Shown: positions 8,638 to 18,216, numbered from the stretch's first letter. The stretch: 64,000 nt of DNA from Pseudomonadota bacterium (GCA_947455195.1 CANGMI010000006.1:310001-374000); one strand, 5' to 3'. Program-made: numbers and translations. Notes: generated from the sequence alone by a model not told the origin.

Positions 8638-9959
8638 GCCGGCTTGCCGATGAGCGCGTAGAAAAAGCCGTCATGATCGGCCGTGGGCAGCAACTGGCCC
8701 CCGGGGATGTCATCGAGCGGCAGTCGCACGGCCTCGGGACGCTGCGCCATGAAGGCATCGATCCGTTCGCGGTTCTCCTCGGGAAAGATCGAACAGGTGA
8801 CATAGAGCATGCGCCCGCCCGGGGCAAGCACCGACCACAGGGCACGCAGGATGGCCTGCTGCTCGCGCGCAAAGCGGCCCGGATCGCCAGGCTGACGCAA
8901 CCATTTGATATCCGGATGCCGGCGCACGACGCCGGACGCCGTGCACGGCACATCGGCCAGGATGGCATCGAACCGTCGTCCGTCCCACCAGGTGGCGGGT
9001 TGTGTTGCGTCGCCCACGATGACCTGTGCCGGCAACCCGACCCGATCGAGGTTCTCGCTGACGCGCGCGGCACGCAGCGGATCACGCTCGAGGGCAACGA
9101 GCGACGTGGCGCCCAGCTCGAGCAGGTGCGTGGTCTTGCCTCCCGGTGCAGCACAGGCGTCGAGCACCCGCTCACCGGGGCGCACGCCCAGCAGCGCTGC
9201 AGCACGCTGCGCACCTGCGTCCTGCACGGAACACCAGCCCTGTGCAAAGCCCGGCAGCTGATCGACCGGCACGGCAGGCTCGACCGCCAGCGCAGCGTCG
9301 CCGAGCACGCGACTGCCGAGCCCGAGCGCCGCGAGGCGGGCCTGGTACGCGTCACGACTGCCGTGGCGCAGGTTGACCCGGATGGTGAGAGGCGGGGGCA
9401 GATCGGCGACGCGCAGCACCGCCTGCCAGTCATCGGGCCATGCAGCACGCACTCGGCGAATCCACCAGTCGGGATGCCGATACTGCACGGCCGGAATGTC
9501 GGCGATGGCGGCCTCGAGCGTCTCGCGATGGCGCAGGTAGTTGCGCAAGACGGCATTCACCAGGCCGCGCGCCGCGCCGCGCCCGAGACCCATGGCAGCG
9601 TGCACCGCCTGGTCGACCAGCGTATGCGCGTGTTGCGGGTTGGCTCGCAAGTCGGTGAGGGCAACCTGCAGCAGGGCGAGAAGCACCTGATCGGTGATCG
9701 GTCGATGCAGCAGACGCTCGAGCAACGCAGGTGCTGCGCCGTAGGCTCGGAGCGTGGCAAAGGCGAAGCTGCGTGCGCCACTGCGGGCGCGCGGATCGGC
9801 GAGGGTGTTGAACGCGGCCGAACGCGCACCCTCGAAACTCTCACCCCCGAGAACACGGGCAACCGCCTGAGCCGCTGCGCCGTACTGCAGGTGCAGCGCA
9901 AGCGCATCGGCACGCGCGATGCCGCGCTGGTCGGGGCGGAGTTCGGACGGGAGCGCCAC
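8634..9959 (-). CDS. rsmB: 16S rRNA m5C967 methyltransferase
   Basis: RsmB (Sun/Fmu) methylates C967 of 16S rRNA using S-adenosylmethionine. The 441-residue protein has the N-terminal NusB-like RNA-binding domain (about 1-140) and a C-terminal Rossmann methyltransferase. Seen there are DACAAPGGKTTHL (SAM motif I), ALERD (motif II), DVPCTASGV (motif IV, PC catalytic cysteine) and YVTCSIFPEEN (motif VI, second cysteine). The start is a GTG two bases after the fmt stop. It sits in the usual def-fmt-rsmB translation-maturation operon. Confidence 0.95.
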   Translation of the reverse strand: MALPSELRPDQRGIARADALALHLQYGAAAQAVARVLGGESFEGARSAAFNTLADPRARSGARSFAFATLRAYGAAPALLERLLHRPITDQVLLALLQVALTDLRANPQHAHTLVDQAVHAAMGLGRGAARGLVNAVLRNYLRHRETLEAAIADIPAVQYRHPDWWIRRVRAAWPDDWQAVLRVADLPPPLTIRVNLRHGSRDAYQARLAALGLGSRVLGDAALAVEPAVPVDQLPGFAQGWCSVQDAGAQRAAALLGVRPGERVLDACAAPGGKTTHLLELGATSLVALERDPLRAARVSENLDRVGLPAQVIVGDATQPATWWDGRRFDAILADVPCTASGVVRRHPDIKWLRQPGDPGRFAREQQAILRALWSVLAPGGRMLYVTCSIFPEENRERIDAFMAQRPEAVRLPLDDIPGGQLLPTADHDGFFYALIGKPA

Positions 9960-9960
9960 G

Positions 9961-10911
9961 CTAGAGCGCCGCCGCGGGCAGCGGATCGAGGCGCTCGCCC
10001 GGACGCACCGGATGACCCCGCAGAAACTCGGACGCCGACTGCGGTCGACCCCCGGCGCGCTGCAGCCGGGTCACGGCAATCACGCGATCGGCACAGGCTA
10101 CCTCGATGGCCTCGCCCACGGCGACCACGGTGCCCGGCAGGCAGGCCGGGGGCAGACCACCGGCGAGATGGGCCTGGTGCAGCTTGATCACGGAACCCGC
10201 CAGGCTCGCGGCGGCACCCGGCACAGGCGCAAAGGCGCGCACGGTGCGCAGGACCTGCTCGGCCTCGCACTGCCAGTCGATGAGGGCCTCCGACTTCCTG
10301 ATCTTGGCCGCGTAGGTCACGCCCGCCTCGGGTTGCGCCACAGCACCGAAAGGCGGCTGGTCACGGCTGGCAAGCGCCGTGACGATGAGCCGGGCGCCGA
10401 GCGCAGCCAGCCGGTCGTGCAGTTCACCGGCCGTCATGTCAAGGCCGATCGGCATCGCCTCGGCAAGCATGATCGGCCCGGTATCGAGACCGGCCTCCAT
10501 CTGCATGATGGTGACCCCGGTCTGGTGATCGCCGGCGAGGATGGCGCGCTGGATCGGCGCTGCACCGCGCCAGCGCGGCAACAGCGAGGCGTGGATGTTC
10601 ACCGCGCCGAAGGGCGCCAGTTGCAGGAAGGGCTGGGGCAGGATCAGCCCGTAGGCCACCACGACCAGCACATCCGGCCGCAAGGAGGCGACGGTATCGA
10701 GTACGGCCGGATCGCGCAGGCTGACCGGCTGCAGCACCGGCAAGCCGGCCGCCAGCGCGGCCTGCTTCACCGGACTGGCACGCAAGGACTGACCGCGGCC
10801 GGCAGGCCGGTCGGGCTGGGTCATGACCCCGACCACCGCATGACCGGCAGCGAGAAGCGCCTGCAGGGCAGGCACCGAAAAATCGGGGGTTCCGGCGAAG
10901 AGGACGCGCAT
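9961..10911 (-). CDS. fmt: Methionyl-tRNA formyltransferase
   Basis: Fmt formylates initiator Met-tRNA using 10-formyl-tetrahydrofolate. The start at 10911 gives MRVLFAGTPDFS, the canonical N-terminus, and a 316-residue protein of normal length; an open frame continues upstream but lies over def. The catalytic region NIHASLLPRWRGAAPIQ contains the Asn-His pair and SLLPRWRG folate/tRNA motif, and GVTYAAKI precedes the C-terminal tRNA-binding domain. It begins five bases after the def stop codon, so the two are one transcript. Confidence 0.95.
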   Translation of the reverse strand: MRVLFAGTPDFSVPALQALLAAGHAVVGVMTQPDRPAGRGQSLRASPVKQAALAAGLPVLQPVSLRDPAVLDTVASLRPDVLVVVAYGLILPQPFLQLAPFGAVNIHASLLPRWRGAAPIQRAILAGDHQTGVTIMQMEAGLDTGPIMLAEAMPIGLDMTAGELHDRLAALGARLIVTALASRDQPPFGAVAQPEAGVTYAAKIRKSEALIDWQCEAEQVLRTVRAFAPVPGAAASLAGSVIKLHQAHLAGGLPPACLPGTVVAVGEAIEVACADRVIAVTRLQRAGGRPQSASEFLRGHPVRPGERLDPLPAAAL

Positions 10912-10916
10912 CGGGG

Positions 10917-11417
10917 CTAGCGCCGGCGAGCGCGTTTCTCGAGCCGTGTGCGAATCCGCGACTGCTTGAGTCGCGACAGATAGTCGACGAAAACCTTGCC
11001 CTCGAGGTGATCGAATTCGTGCTGAAGGCAGACAGCCAGCATCTCCTCGGCCTCGATCTCGAATGGCACGCCGTCGCGACCCAGCGCGCGCACCTTGATA
11101 CGGGCAGCCCGGGTGACGGTGTCGTAGATGCCCGGCACCGAAAGACACCCCTCTTCACACGACTGCTCGCCGTCGCGTTCGAGAATCTCCGGATTGATGA
11201 ACACCTGCAACTGATCGCGTGTCTCGGAAACATCGACGATGACCAGGCGCACATGCACGTTCACCTGGGTGGCAGCGAGACCGACACCGGGGGCGGCATA
11301 CATGGTCTCGGCCATGTCGTCGATGAGGGCACGCAGGTCATCATCGACCACGTCCACCGGTTGGGCGACCGTCAGCAGACGGGGGTCAGGGTATTCGAGT
11401 ATGTCGAGCAGGGGCAT
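10917..11417 (-). CDS. def: Peptide deformylase
   Basis: Def removes the formyl group from nascent proteins. All three family motifs are present: GVGLAATQV (residues 44-52), EEGCLSVP with metal ligand Cys91, and HEFDH with His133 and His137. I chose the ATG at 11417 (166 residues); the frame extends four codons to a TTG at 11429, which is less likely. The basic C-terminal tail is common in proteobacterial Def. It is the first gene of a minus-strand run that reaches the CobW-like gene at 4273. Confidence 0.95.
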   Translation of the reverse strand: MPLLDILEYPDPRLLTVAQPVDVVDDDLRALIDDMAETMYAAPGVGLAATQVNVHVRLVIVDVSETRDQLQVFINPEILERDGEQSCEEGCLSVPGIYDTVTRAARIKVRALGRDGVPFEIEAEEMLAVCLQHEFDHLEGKVFVDYLSRLKQSRIRTRLEKRARRR

Positions 11418-11429
11418 CGTCGGCGGCAA

Positions 11430-11567
11430 GAGCGCACGGTTCAGGTCGATTCGAGTATCCCACGAAGCGGGAGTCCCTCGCCAAGACTGTTACACTTGTC
11501 TTCACAAACCGAGGTCGCGTGCACGCCGCGTACCCCGAACACTTTCAAGGCCCTCGTCATCGAGATC
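11430..11567. promoter_or_regulatory. Divergent promoter region between def and LysM gene
   Basis: This intergenic stretch must hold promoters for the def operon (minus) and the LysM-dprA operon (plus). On the plus strand TGTTACACT at 11488-11496 resembles an extended -10 without a good -35. On the minus strand TTGGCG with GATACT at an 18-19 base spacing is a weak sigma-70 match. Both are sequence resemblance only. Confidence 0.35.
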
Positions 11568-12905
11568 ATGCGCGCACGCCACCTGCCCATCGCCTCTGCC
11601 CTGCGGTGCCTGACGCCTGCGCGACATGCCTGCCCCGTGCGCCGCTTGCGGCTCGCATTGCTCGCACTCGCCCTCGGCACCAGCGGCCCGCTCCTCGCCC
11701 TGCGAGATGCGTACGCTGAAGAGATCGCAGTCGGGGGCCCGAGCGCGCCCATGATGGCGCCCGGGATGGCGCCCGGGTTGACCCCCCTGTCGCCCCCCGC
11801 GGCCACGCCAGCCGCAGGCATGCCCGAACTGCGCCTCGACGCGCCGGTGCGCTACACCATCGAGCCAGGCGATACCCTCTGGGGCCTCGCCAGCCGATTC
11901 CTCAAGGACCCGTGGCGCTGGCCCGAACTGTGGGCAGCCAACCGCGGCGCCGTCGACAACCCGAACCGCCTGCGCGTCGGACAATCGCTGGTGCTCGATC
12001 GCGCCAGCACCACGCTCGCGATCGACACGAGCGCCCCCGACTCGAATGCCACATCGGCTTCGTTGCCCACCGAGCGCCTCTCACCGGCTACGCGCGAAAC
12101 CGCACTCGACACCACCGCCATACCGGCCATTCCGCTATCGGCAATCGGACCCTTCCTCGCCCAGGTGCAGATCACCGAGGGCAGGACGGTACCGGGCGCG
12201 CAGCCAGTCAGCGGCATCGAAGCGGGCCGTGGAGCGGCATACGCCTCGCAACGCATCTATGCCCGGGGACTGGGGAGTGCGGCGCCAGGCTCCGAATGGG
12301 ACATCGTACGACTCGGACCACCGCTGATCGACCCGGAGACCCGGCGCGTGCTTGCATCGGAAGTGATGGCGACGGGCCTTGCGCGGCTGGTGCATCCAGG
12401 CGAGACGGCCACGCTGGTCATCGTGCGTTCCGATCGCGAAGTGGTGGCGGGTGACCTCCTCGTCCCCCGCGCTGTCGCACCGCTGGTACTCGACTACACA
12501 CCCCATGCACCTCGTGCGCCCGTGTCGGCTCAGGTCATCGCCATCTACGGCGGTCGTGGCGAGCACAACGCACTGGGCGCCGGGCTCGAACTTGATCGGC
12601 CCGGCAGCCTCGACTTCGAGCGCCGCCGCGAGGCGGGGCCCCTGCAGGTCATCGTTCTCAATCGTGGCCGCGCGCAAGGCCTCGAGCCCGGGCACGTGCT
12701 CTCGCTCCATCAGCGCCAGACGCTGGCGAACGACCGCTCCATCGGGCCGTTCTACCTCGGGACGCCACGCCCGCCGGTGCTGCAATTGCCTGCCGAGCGA
12801 TACGGGCTGGCCCTGGTGTTTCGCACCTTCGATCAGGTGGCCTATGCTCTGGTGGTGCAGAGCGTCCACAGCGTGAAGCCCGGTGACGTGCTGCGCGAAC
12901 CCTGA
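11568..12905 (+). CDS. LysM-domain secreted/cell-wall protein
   Basis: A 445-residue exported protein. The N-terminus is basic then hydrophobic (RRLRLALLALALG) with an Ala-rich cleavage region near DAYAEE; a Pro/Met-rich linker follows. A single LysM domain lies at about residues 97-145 (YTIEPGDTLWGLASRFL ... WPELWAANR ... NPNRLRVGQSLVL), which binds peptidoglycan. The remaining C-terminal two thirds is a conserved extension without a recognisable enzyme domain. The ATG at 11568 lacks a strong Shine-Dalgarno sequence. LysM proteins of this type usually precede dprA in betaproteobacteria, and here too it is followed by dprA. Confidence 0.8.
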   Translation: MRARHLPIASALRCLTPARHACPVRRLRLALLALALGTSGPLLALRDAYAEEIAVGGPSAPMMAPGMAPGLTPLSPPAATPAAGMPELRLDAPVRYTIEPGDTLWGLASRFLKDPWRWPELWAANRGAVDNPNRLRVGQSLVLDRASTTLAIDTSAPDSNATSASLPTERLSPATRETALDTTAIPAIPLSAIGPFLAQVQITEGRTVPGAQPVSGIEAGRGAAYASQRIYARGLGSAAPGSEWDIVRLGPPLIDPETRRVLASEVMATGLARLVHPGETATLVIVRSDREVVAGDLLVPRAVAPLVLDYTPHAPRAPVSAQVIAIYGGRGEHNALGAGLELDRPGSLDFERRREAGPLQVIVLNRGRAQGLEPGHVLSLHQRQTLANDRSIGPFYLGTPRPPVLQLPAERYGLALVFRTFDQVAYALVVQSVHSVKPGDVLREP

Positions 12906-12995
12906 TGGCGCTCGCGTCGGGCCCGTCCCCCTGTGGACGGGCGCCCCGAGACCGGCCTCCGGGGGCTGCAGGCCACGGCTGCCACCCCCGGGCCG

Positions 12996-13093
12996 AAACC
13001 ACAGGGCTGAAACCACAGGGCTGAAACCACAGGGCTGAAACCACAGGGCTGAAACCACAGGGCTGAAACCACAGGGCTGAAACCACAAGGCTG
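12996..13093 (+). repeat. Seven-copy 14-bp tandem repeat upstream of dprA
   Basis: Seven head-to-tail copies of AAACCACAGGGCTG start at 12996, 13010, 13024, 13038, 13052, 13066 and 13080. The first six are identical and the last has A for G (CACAAGG). The array ends 14 bases before the dprA start codon and begins 90 bases after the LysM-gene stop, so it fills the dprA 5' region. It is a minisatellite that could vary in copy number; an effect on dprA expression is inference. Confidence 0.97.
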
Positions 13094-13107
13094 ATCCGCC
13101 GACGTCG

Positions 13108-14256
13108 ATGAACGAGTACCGCGACTGGTTGCGTCTGATCCTCACCCCAGGACTCGGACCGCGATCGGCGCAAGCGCTACTGAGCGCTTTCGGGATGCCC
13201 GATCAGATCCTTGCCGCGCCGCGCAGCCTGCTGGCCGAGGTCGTCGGCCCGCGCCTGGCGGCGGTCATGCAGGCGCCGGTCGACGAGGAAGCCCTGACCC
13301 GCAACCTGCACTGGCTGGCACAGCCCGGGCGCCACCTGCTCACGCTGGCGGACGACCGCTACCCGAGAGCCCTCCTCGACATCCACGATCCACCCATTGC
13401 CCTCTTTGCCCACGGGCGCCTCGAACTGCTCGACCGGGTGGCGCTGGGCGTGGTCGGCAGCCGACATCCGAGCGCACAGGGCCTTGCCATCGCCGAGTCA
13501 TTCGCCCGCTGCATCGCCGGGCACGACATCACCATCGTGAGCGGCCTGGCCTGGGGCATCGACGCGGCCGCTCACCGCGGCGCCCTGCGCAGCCGTGGCT
13601 CAACGATCGCGGTCATGGCCACCGGACCCGATCAGGTGTACCCGAGCGGCCATCGCGCGCTGGCAGAGCAGATTCGCCGCGAGGGGCTGATCGTCACCGA
13701 ATGCAGTGTCGGGACCTCCCCGATCAAGGGTCAGTTCGTGCGCCGCAACCGCCTCATCGCCGGCCTGTCGAGCGGCGTTCTGGTGGTGGAGGCTGCGCTC
13801 GACAGCGGATCGCTCACCACGGCGCGCCAGGCCGCCGAGCAGGGGCGCGAGGTATTCGCCGTTCCGGGGTCGATCCACTCTCCAACCTCCCGCGGTTGCC
13901 ACGCACTGATTCGCGAGGGGGCAAAGCTGGTCGATGACGCCCGGCTGGTACTCGAAGAATTGCCTCGACCCGCCCAGCGCCGAACGCCCGATCCACGGCC
14001 CGACAGCAGCGACAGCGAGCCGGGCACAGGCGCGGCGGCCGATCATCGGACAGCCGCCGCCGATGGCCAGCAGGCGGCGCACGGTACACCACACGAGCAG
14101 GTCTTCGCTCACATCGGCTTCGAACCCGTGACCCCCGACATGTTGTGCCTGCAGACACGCTTGACGCCAGATATGGTATCGGCCATGCTGACCCTGCTGG
14201 AAATCGAGGGTCGCATCCGCGCAGTCGCGGGTGGGGCCTGGCAGCGGACCCCCTGA
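13108..14256 (+). CDS. dprA: DNA-processing protein DprA
   Basis: DprA (Smf) loads RecA on incoming single-stranded DNA during natural transformation. The 382-residue protein has an N-terminal SAM/HhH-like region (about 1-70), the Rossmann-fold core with GVVGSRHPS, SGLAWGIDAAAH, GTSPIKGQFVRRNR (the GxxP...F..RNR motif) and EVFAVPGSI, and a C-terminal winged helix (about 325-380). A low-complexity linker separates core and winged helix. The ATG follows the 14-bp repeat array directly, and the Shine-Dalgarno sequence is poor, so translation may be weak or influenced by the repeats. Confidence 0.95.
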   Translation: MNEYRDWLRLILTPGLGPRSAQALLSAFGMPDQILAAPRSLLAEVVGPRLAAVMQAPVDEEALTRNLHWLAQPGRHLLTLADDRYPRALLDIHDPPIALFAHGRLELLDRVALGVVGSRHPSAQGLAIAESFARCIAGHDITIVSGLAWGIDAAAHRGALRSRGSTIAVMATGPDQVYPSGHRALAEQIRREGLIVTECSVGTSPIKGQFVRRNRLIAGLSSGVLVVEAALDSGSLTTARQAAEQGREVFAVPGSIHSPTSRGCHALIREGAKLVDDARLVLEELPRPAQRRTPDPRPDSSDSEPGTGAAADHRTAAADGQQAAHGTPHEQVFAHIGFEPVTPDMLCLQTRLTPDMVSAMLTLLEIEGRIRAVAGGAWQRTP

Positions 14257-14335
14257 GCGCCCGAGGGGGCCGGCAAAGCGGCAAGGCCCCGGCAGCCGCC
14301 ATGACCCACGCATCGCAGACGGGGGAGTTCAGGCA

Positions 14336-14797
14336 ATGTTCGACGTGCTGGTTTACCTGTTCGAGACGTTCTACTCGGCCGAGCACTATCCTGACCAGAA
14401 GACGCTGAGTCGCAAGCTGTCGCAGGCCGGCTTTCCCAATCAGGACATCGATGAGGCGCTGGTGTGGCTGCGCGACCTCGCCGATACCGCCGACCCCGCA
14501 CCCGCGAGCGAGGCACTGCGCGGCTCGGCAGGGCTGCGCATCTACAGCCCCAGCGAGATGACACGCCTCTCGGCCGAGGCGCGTGGCACCATCGCCTTTC
14601 TGGAAGACGCCGGCGTGATCGACCCTGCGCTGCGCGAACTCATCATCGAGCATGCCATGGCAGCCCCGCACGAAGAGGTTGGCTTGAGCGAGCTCAAGGT
14701 CATTGCGCTGATGGTGCTGTGGACCCGCGAAGGCAGCCTCGATACCCTTATCCTTGACGAACTGCTCGCCGACGGCGAACCGCGTCGGCTGCACTGA
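14336..14797 (+). CDS. smg: Smg family protein (DUF494)
   Basis: A 153-residue protein starting MFDVLVYLFE, the hallmark of the Smg/DUF494 family, which follows dprA in many proteobacteria. The family's function is not established. The start at 14336 has a GGGGGAG Shine-Dalgarno sequence about eight bases before it. The N-terminal half is predicted helical with a winged-helix-like layout (DQKTLSRKLSQAGF). Cotranscription with dprA is likely given the 79-base gap. Confidence 0.9.
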   Translation: MFDVLVYLFETFYSAEHYPDQKTLSRKLSQAGFPNQDIDEALVWLRDLADTADPAPASEALRGSAGLRIYSPSEMTRLSAEARGTIAFLEDAGVIDPALRELIIEHAMAAPHEEVGLSELKVIALMVLWTREGSLDTLILDELLADGEPRRLH

Positions 14798-14965
14798 AGA
14801 ACACGTCGGGGAGCCGCTCGGGCAACGCGCCACCAGACATGCTCGACAAGGCACGGCGCGCGCCGTGGCAGTCGCTGCGGCGCGTCAGCTCGAAAAGTGC
14901 TTGCTTGCCTCGGTGCGCTCCTTGCCCGTACCATTCGCCGCTTCCATTGAGGATGACTTGGGCCC

Positions 14966-17785
14966 TTGAGCCGGAAACTGATCATTGCGGAAAAGCCCTC
15001 GGTGGCCAACGACATCACTCGAGCGCTGGGCGGCTTCACCCGCCACGGCGACTACTTCGAGAGTGATGCCTATGTCGTATCGTCTGCCATCGGCCACCTG
15101 CTCGAACTGGTCGTTCCCGACGAATTCGAGGTGAAGCGCGGCAAGTGGTCGTTTGCCAACCTGCCGGTCATTCCGCCCCGGTTCGCACTCAAACCCCTCG
15201 ACCGCACCGAAGACCGGCTGAAGCTGCTGGTGCGGCTGCTCAAGCGCAAGGACGTGGTTGGTGTGATCAACGCCTGCGATGCGGGGCGTGAAGGGGAACT
15301 CATCTTCCGTCACATCATCGAGCACGCCGGCGTTCGCAAGCCGATCGAACGCCTGTGGCTGCAGTCGATGACCCCGGCCGCCATCAAGGACGGCTTCTCG
15401 AGCCTGCGGGCCGGCGAAGCCCTGCAGCCCCTTGCCGACGCCGCAATCAGCCGCTCCGAATCCGACTGGCTGGTGGGCATCAACGGCACCCGCGCGATGA
15501 CCGCCTTCAATTCGAAGGATGGCGGCTTCTACAAGACCACGGTCGGCCGGGTACAGACCCCGACTCTCGCCATCCTGATGGAGCGCGAACAGCGCATCAA
15601 GGCCTTTGTTGCGCGCGACTACTGGGAAGTCGAAGCGCAGTTCATGACGGCCTCGGGCGAACACTACAAGGGGCGCTGGTTCGACGAGACGTTCGACCGG
15701 AGCACCCGCAGCACCGATGATCAGCTGAGTCCGGTCAGAATCTGGGACGAGACCCGGGCACGTTCGATCGCCGACCAATGCGCCGGACGCGAGGCCCTCG
15801 CCAGTGACGAGAGCAAGCCCACCACAAGCAGCCCCGGTGCACTCTACGACCTCACCAGCCTGCAGCGTGAAGCCAACAGCCGCTTCGGGTTCTCGGCCCG
15901 CACGACACTGTCGATCGCGCAGGCGCTGTACGAGAAGCACAAGGTCCTCACCTATCCGAGAACCGATTCGCGCGCGCTGCCCGAAGACTACATCGACACG
16001 GTGAAGGCCACGATGGCGATGCTGGGCGACAGTCCGACGACGCGCGCCTACGCACCGCATGCCGCGCAGGTCCTGCGCGCAGGTTGGGTGCGCCCGAACA
16101 AGCGCATCTTCAACAACGCCAAGATCTCGGATCACTTCGCGATCATTCCGACCACCCAGGCGCCCAAGGCGCTGTCGGAGATCGAGACAAAACTCTACGA
16201 CATGGTGACGCGGCGTTTCCTGGCCGTGTTCTTCCCACCGGCCGAATTCCTGGTCACCACGCGGATCACGCGCGTCGAAGGCGAGCCCTTCCGCAGCGAG
16301 GGTCGGGTGATGGTGAACGCCGGCTGGATGGCGGTGTACGGGCGCGAAGCCGAAAGCGGCGAAACCCCCAGCCTGCCGTCCCTGGTGAGCAGTCAGGGCG
16401 GTACGCCCGTCGGCGAAGTGCCACTCGCGGTGCAGGCCACGGTGAAGACGGAGGCGATCGAGGTCGAAGCCCATGTCACCAAGCCGCCGGCCCGCTTCAG
16501 CGAGGCCACGCTGCTCTCGGCGATGGAAGGCGCCGGCAAGCTCATCGAAGACGAAGACCTGCGCGAAGCGATGAGCGAGAAGGGGCTCGGTACCCCGGCC
16601 ACGCGCGCTGCGGTCATCGAAGGCCTGATCCAGGAGGAGTACCTCTATCGCGAAGGGCGCGAGCTGGTCCCGACGTCGAAGGCGTTCGACCTCTTCTATG
16701 CGCTGTCACGGTTCGGCATCGATGAGTTGCGCTCCCCCGAGCTCACCGGCAACTGGGAACATCAGTTGAAGCAGATGGAGCGTGGCAAGCTCGATCGCGA
16801 AGCCTTCATGCTGCACATCGTCGACACCACCCGCGATCTGGTCGAGCGGATCAAGTCCGGCACCAGCCTCGATGAGCCGATTCAGACACTTGCGACGCCC
16901 TGCCCGCGGTGCGGCGGCACGCTGCACGAGAATTACCGCAAGTTCCAGTGCGCGGCCTGCGAGTTCTCGGTGTGGAAGGTGATCGCCAGCCGGCGCATCG
17001 AAGCGCGGGAGCTCGAGCAGCTGATTGCCGAGCGCAGCATCGGGCCGCTGCAGGGTTTCCGCAGCCGCATCGGTCGCCCCTTTGCCGCGCTGGTCAAGCT
17101 GAAGGACGATTTCACGATCGAGCTCGATTACGGCCAGAGCCGTGCCGATGAAGAATCGGCCGAACCCGTCGACTTCTCCGACAGGACCGCGCTCGGACCT
17201 TGCCCGAAATGTGCTGCCAACGTCTACGAGAACGGGCTCAACTACGTCTGCGAGAAGTCGGTCGGTCCGGCGCGCAGCTGCGACTTCCGCACCGGCAAGA
17301 TCATCCTGCAGCGCGAGATCGAGCAGGCGCAAATGGTGAAACTCGTCACCGAAGGCAAGACCGACCTGCTGCACCGGTTCATCTCGAAGAAAGGCCGTCC
17401 GTTCAGCGCCTTTCTGGTGAAGAAGCCCGATGGCAATGTCGGCTTCGAATTTGCGCCCCGTGTCGGACCGAAGCGAGCACCTCGCACGAGCGCCGCCGAG
17501 GGTGAGGGCATCGCCGCGAGCGGCGCCGAAGCCACAGGCGCGGAGGCAGGCAGTGCCGGCACCGGTGCGGCACGCAAGGTCGCCGTGAAGAAGGCTGCGG
17601 TCAAGAAGAAAGCAGCGAGGAAAGTGGCGAAGAAGACAGCGGCAACGACTGGCACCGGAAGGATGCCTGCGCGCAAGGCCGCGGTGAAGAAAGTTGCTGC
17701 CAGGAAGACTGCCGTGAAGAAAGCGCCGGCGAAGAAGGCCGCCCGGAAGGTGGCTACCCGCAAGACGGCATCCGGCGCCGCCTGA
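14966..17785 (+). CDS. topB: DNA topoisomerase III with histone-like tail
   Basis: Type IA topoisomerase of 939 residues. The TTG start follows an in-frame stop immediately and begins SRKLIIAEKPSVAND, the TOPRIM strand with catalytic Glu; DACDAGREGE is the second TOPRIM motif. The active-site Tyr is in LTYPRTDSRA (about residue 329). Two zinc-ribbon-like modules follow the core (CPRC...CAAC around 646-668; CPKC...CEK around 746-770). The last 70 or so residues are a repetitive Lys/Ala tail of KKAA and RKVA units like histone H1/HC1, common as DNA-binding tails in betaproteobacterial TopB. A GAGGA sequence lies 12 bases before the TTG. Confidence 0.95.
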   Translation: MSRKLIIAEKPSVANDITRALGGFTRHGDYFESDAYVVSSAIGHLLELVVPDEFEVKRGKWSFANLPVIPPRFALKPLDRTEDRLKLLVRLLKRKDVVGVINACDAGREGELIFRHIIEHAGVRKPIERLWLQSMTPAAIKDGFSSLRAGEALQPLADAAISRSESDWLVGINGTRAMTAFNSKDGGFYKTTVGRVQTPTLAILMEREQRIKAFVARDYWEVEAQFMTASGEHYKGRWFDETFDRSTRSTDDQLSPVRIWDETRARSIADQCAGREALASDESKPTTSSPGALYDLTSLQREANSRFGFSARTTLSIAQALYEKHKVLTYPRTDSRALPEDYIDTVKATMAMLGDSPTTRAYAPHAAQVLRAGWVRPNKRIFNNAKISDHFAIIPTTQAPKALSEIETKLYDMVTRRFLAVFFPPAEFLVTTRITRVEGEPFRSEGRVMVNAGWMAVYGREAESGETPSLPSLVSSQGGTPVGEVPLAVQATVKTEAIEVEAHVTKPPARFSEATLLSAMEGAGKLIEDEDLREAMSEKGLGTPATRAAVIEGLIQEEYLYREGRELVPTSKAFDLFYALSRFGIDELRSPELTGNWEHQLKQMERGKLDREAFMLHIVDTTRDLVERIKSGTSLDEPIQTLATPCPRCGGTLHENYRKFQCAACEFSVWKVIASRRIEARELEQLIAERSIGPLQGFRSRIGRPFAALVKLKDDFTIELDYGQSRADEESAEPVDFSDRTALGPCPKCAANVYENGLNYVCEKSVGPARSCDFRTGKIILQREIEQAQMVKLVTEGKTDLLHRFISKKGRPFSAFLVKKPDGNVGFEFAPRVGPKRAPRTSAAEGEGIAASGAEATGAEAGSAGTGAARKVAVKKAAVKKKAARKVAKKTAATTGTGRMPARKAAVKKVAARKTAVKKAPAKKAARKVATRKTASGAA

Positions 17786-17828
17786 CCCCCTTTCGGTCGG
17801 CACGCCACGAACGCGCAAGGAACCCTTC

Positions 17829-18140
17829 ATGATCATCCAGATCACTGCCGACGGTCAGGTCGACTTCATCGATCGCGAAAACTTCAAGGCGTTCAAGATC
17901 ACCGCGCCCGCGACCCACGGGTCGGTCGAGGCGCTCGCGAAGGCGCTCGGCGGTGTTGCCCAGGTGGCCGACGATGGCAAGACTGCCTGGGTGTCGCAGG
18001 ATGCCTTGCGCCGCTGGGGTGGGCAGCCACAGCCCGCCGAATGGATCGCCGCCTTTGACCGGATGATCGAATCGGTGAAACGATTCGGCTGGATTGACGA
18101 AGCAGCAGGCACGGTGCGCGGTCATATCGAGCTCGTCTGA
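17829..18140 (+). CDS. Conserved small protein of unknown function
   Basis: I do not recognise this 103-residue protein. It has AAGGA as Shine-Dalgarno sequence nine bases before the ATG. It begins with a short strand-rich part (MIIQITADGQVDFI) and continues with helices, ending in a Trp-containing segment. No signal peptide, membrane helix or cysteine motif is visible. It follows topB by 43 bases and precedes the cupin gene by 76, so it could belong to either transcript. Codon use is like its neighbours, which supports a real gene. Confidence 0.65.
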   Translation: MIIQITADGQVDFIDRENFKAFKITAPATHGSVEALAKALGGVAQVADDGKTAWVSQDALRRWGGQPQPAEWIAAFDRMIESVKRFGWIDEAAGTVRGHIELV

Positions 18141-18216
18141 GCGCGCCCGCAAGGGCACGCTCAGACGCGAACTGCCCGCTGCGCCCCATCGCAGCAGACC
18201 CACTGGAGACAACCCG

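Noticed and set aside
12996-13093. CRISPR array
   Set aside because: Units are contiguous with no spacers, and no cas genes are nearby.
12842-13145. Minus-strand frames with repeated VSALWFQPCGFSP peptide
   Set aside because: The peptide repeat is the translation of the 14-bp tandem repeat; since 14 is not a multiple of three it cycles frames, and no start signal or family supports a protein.
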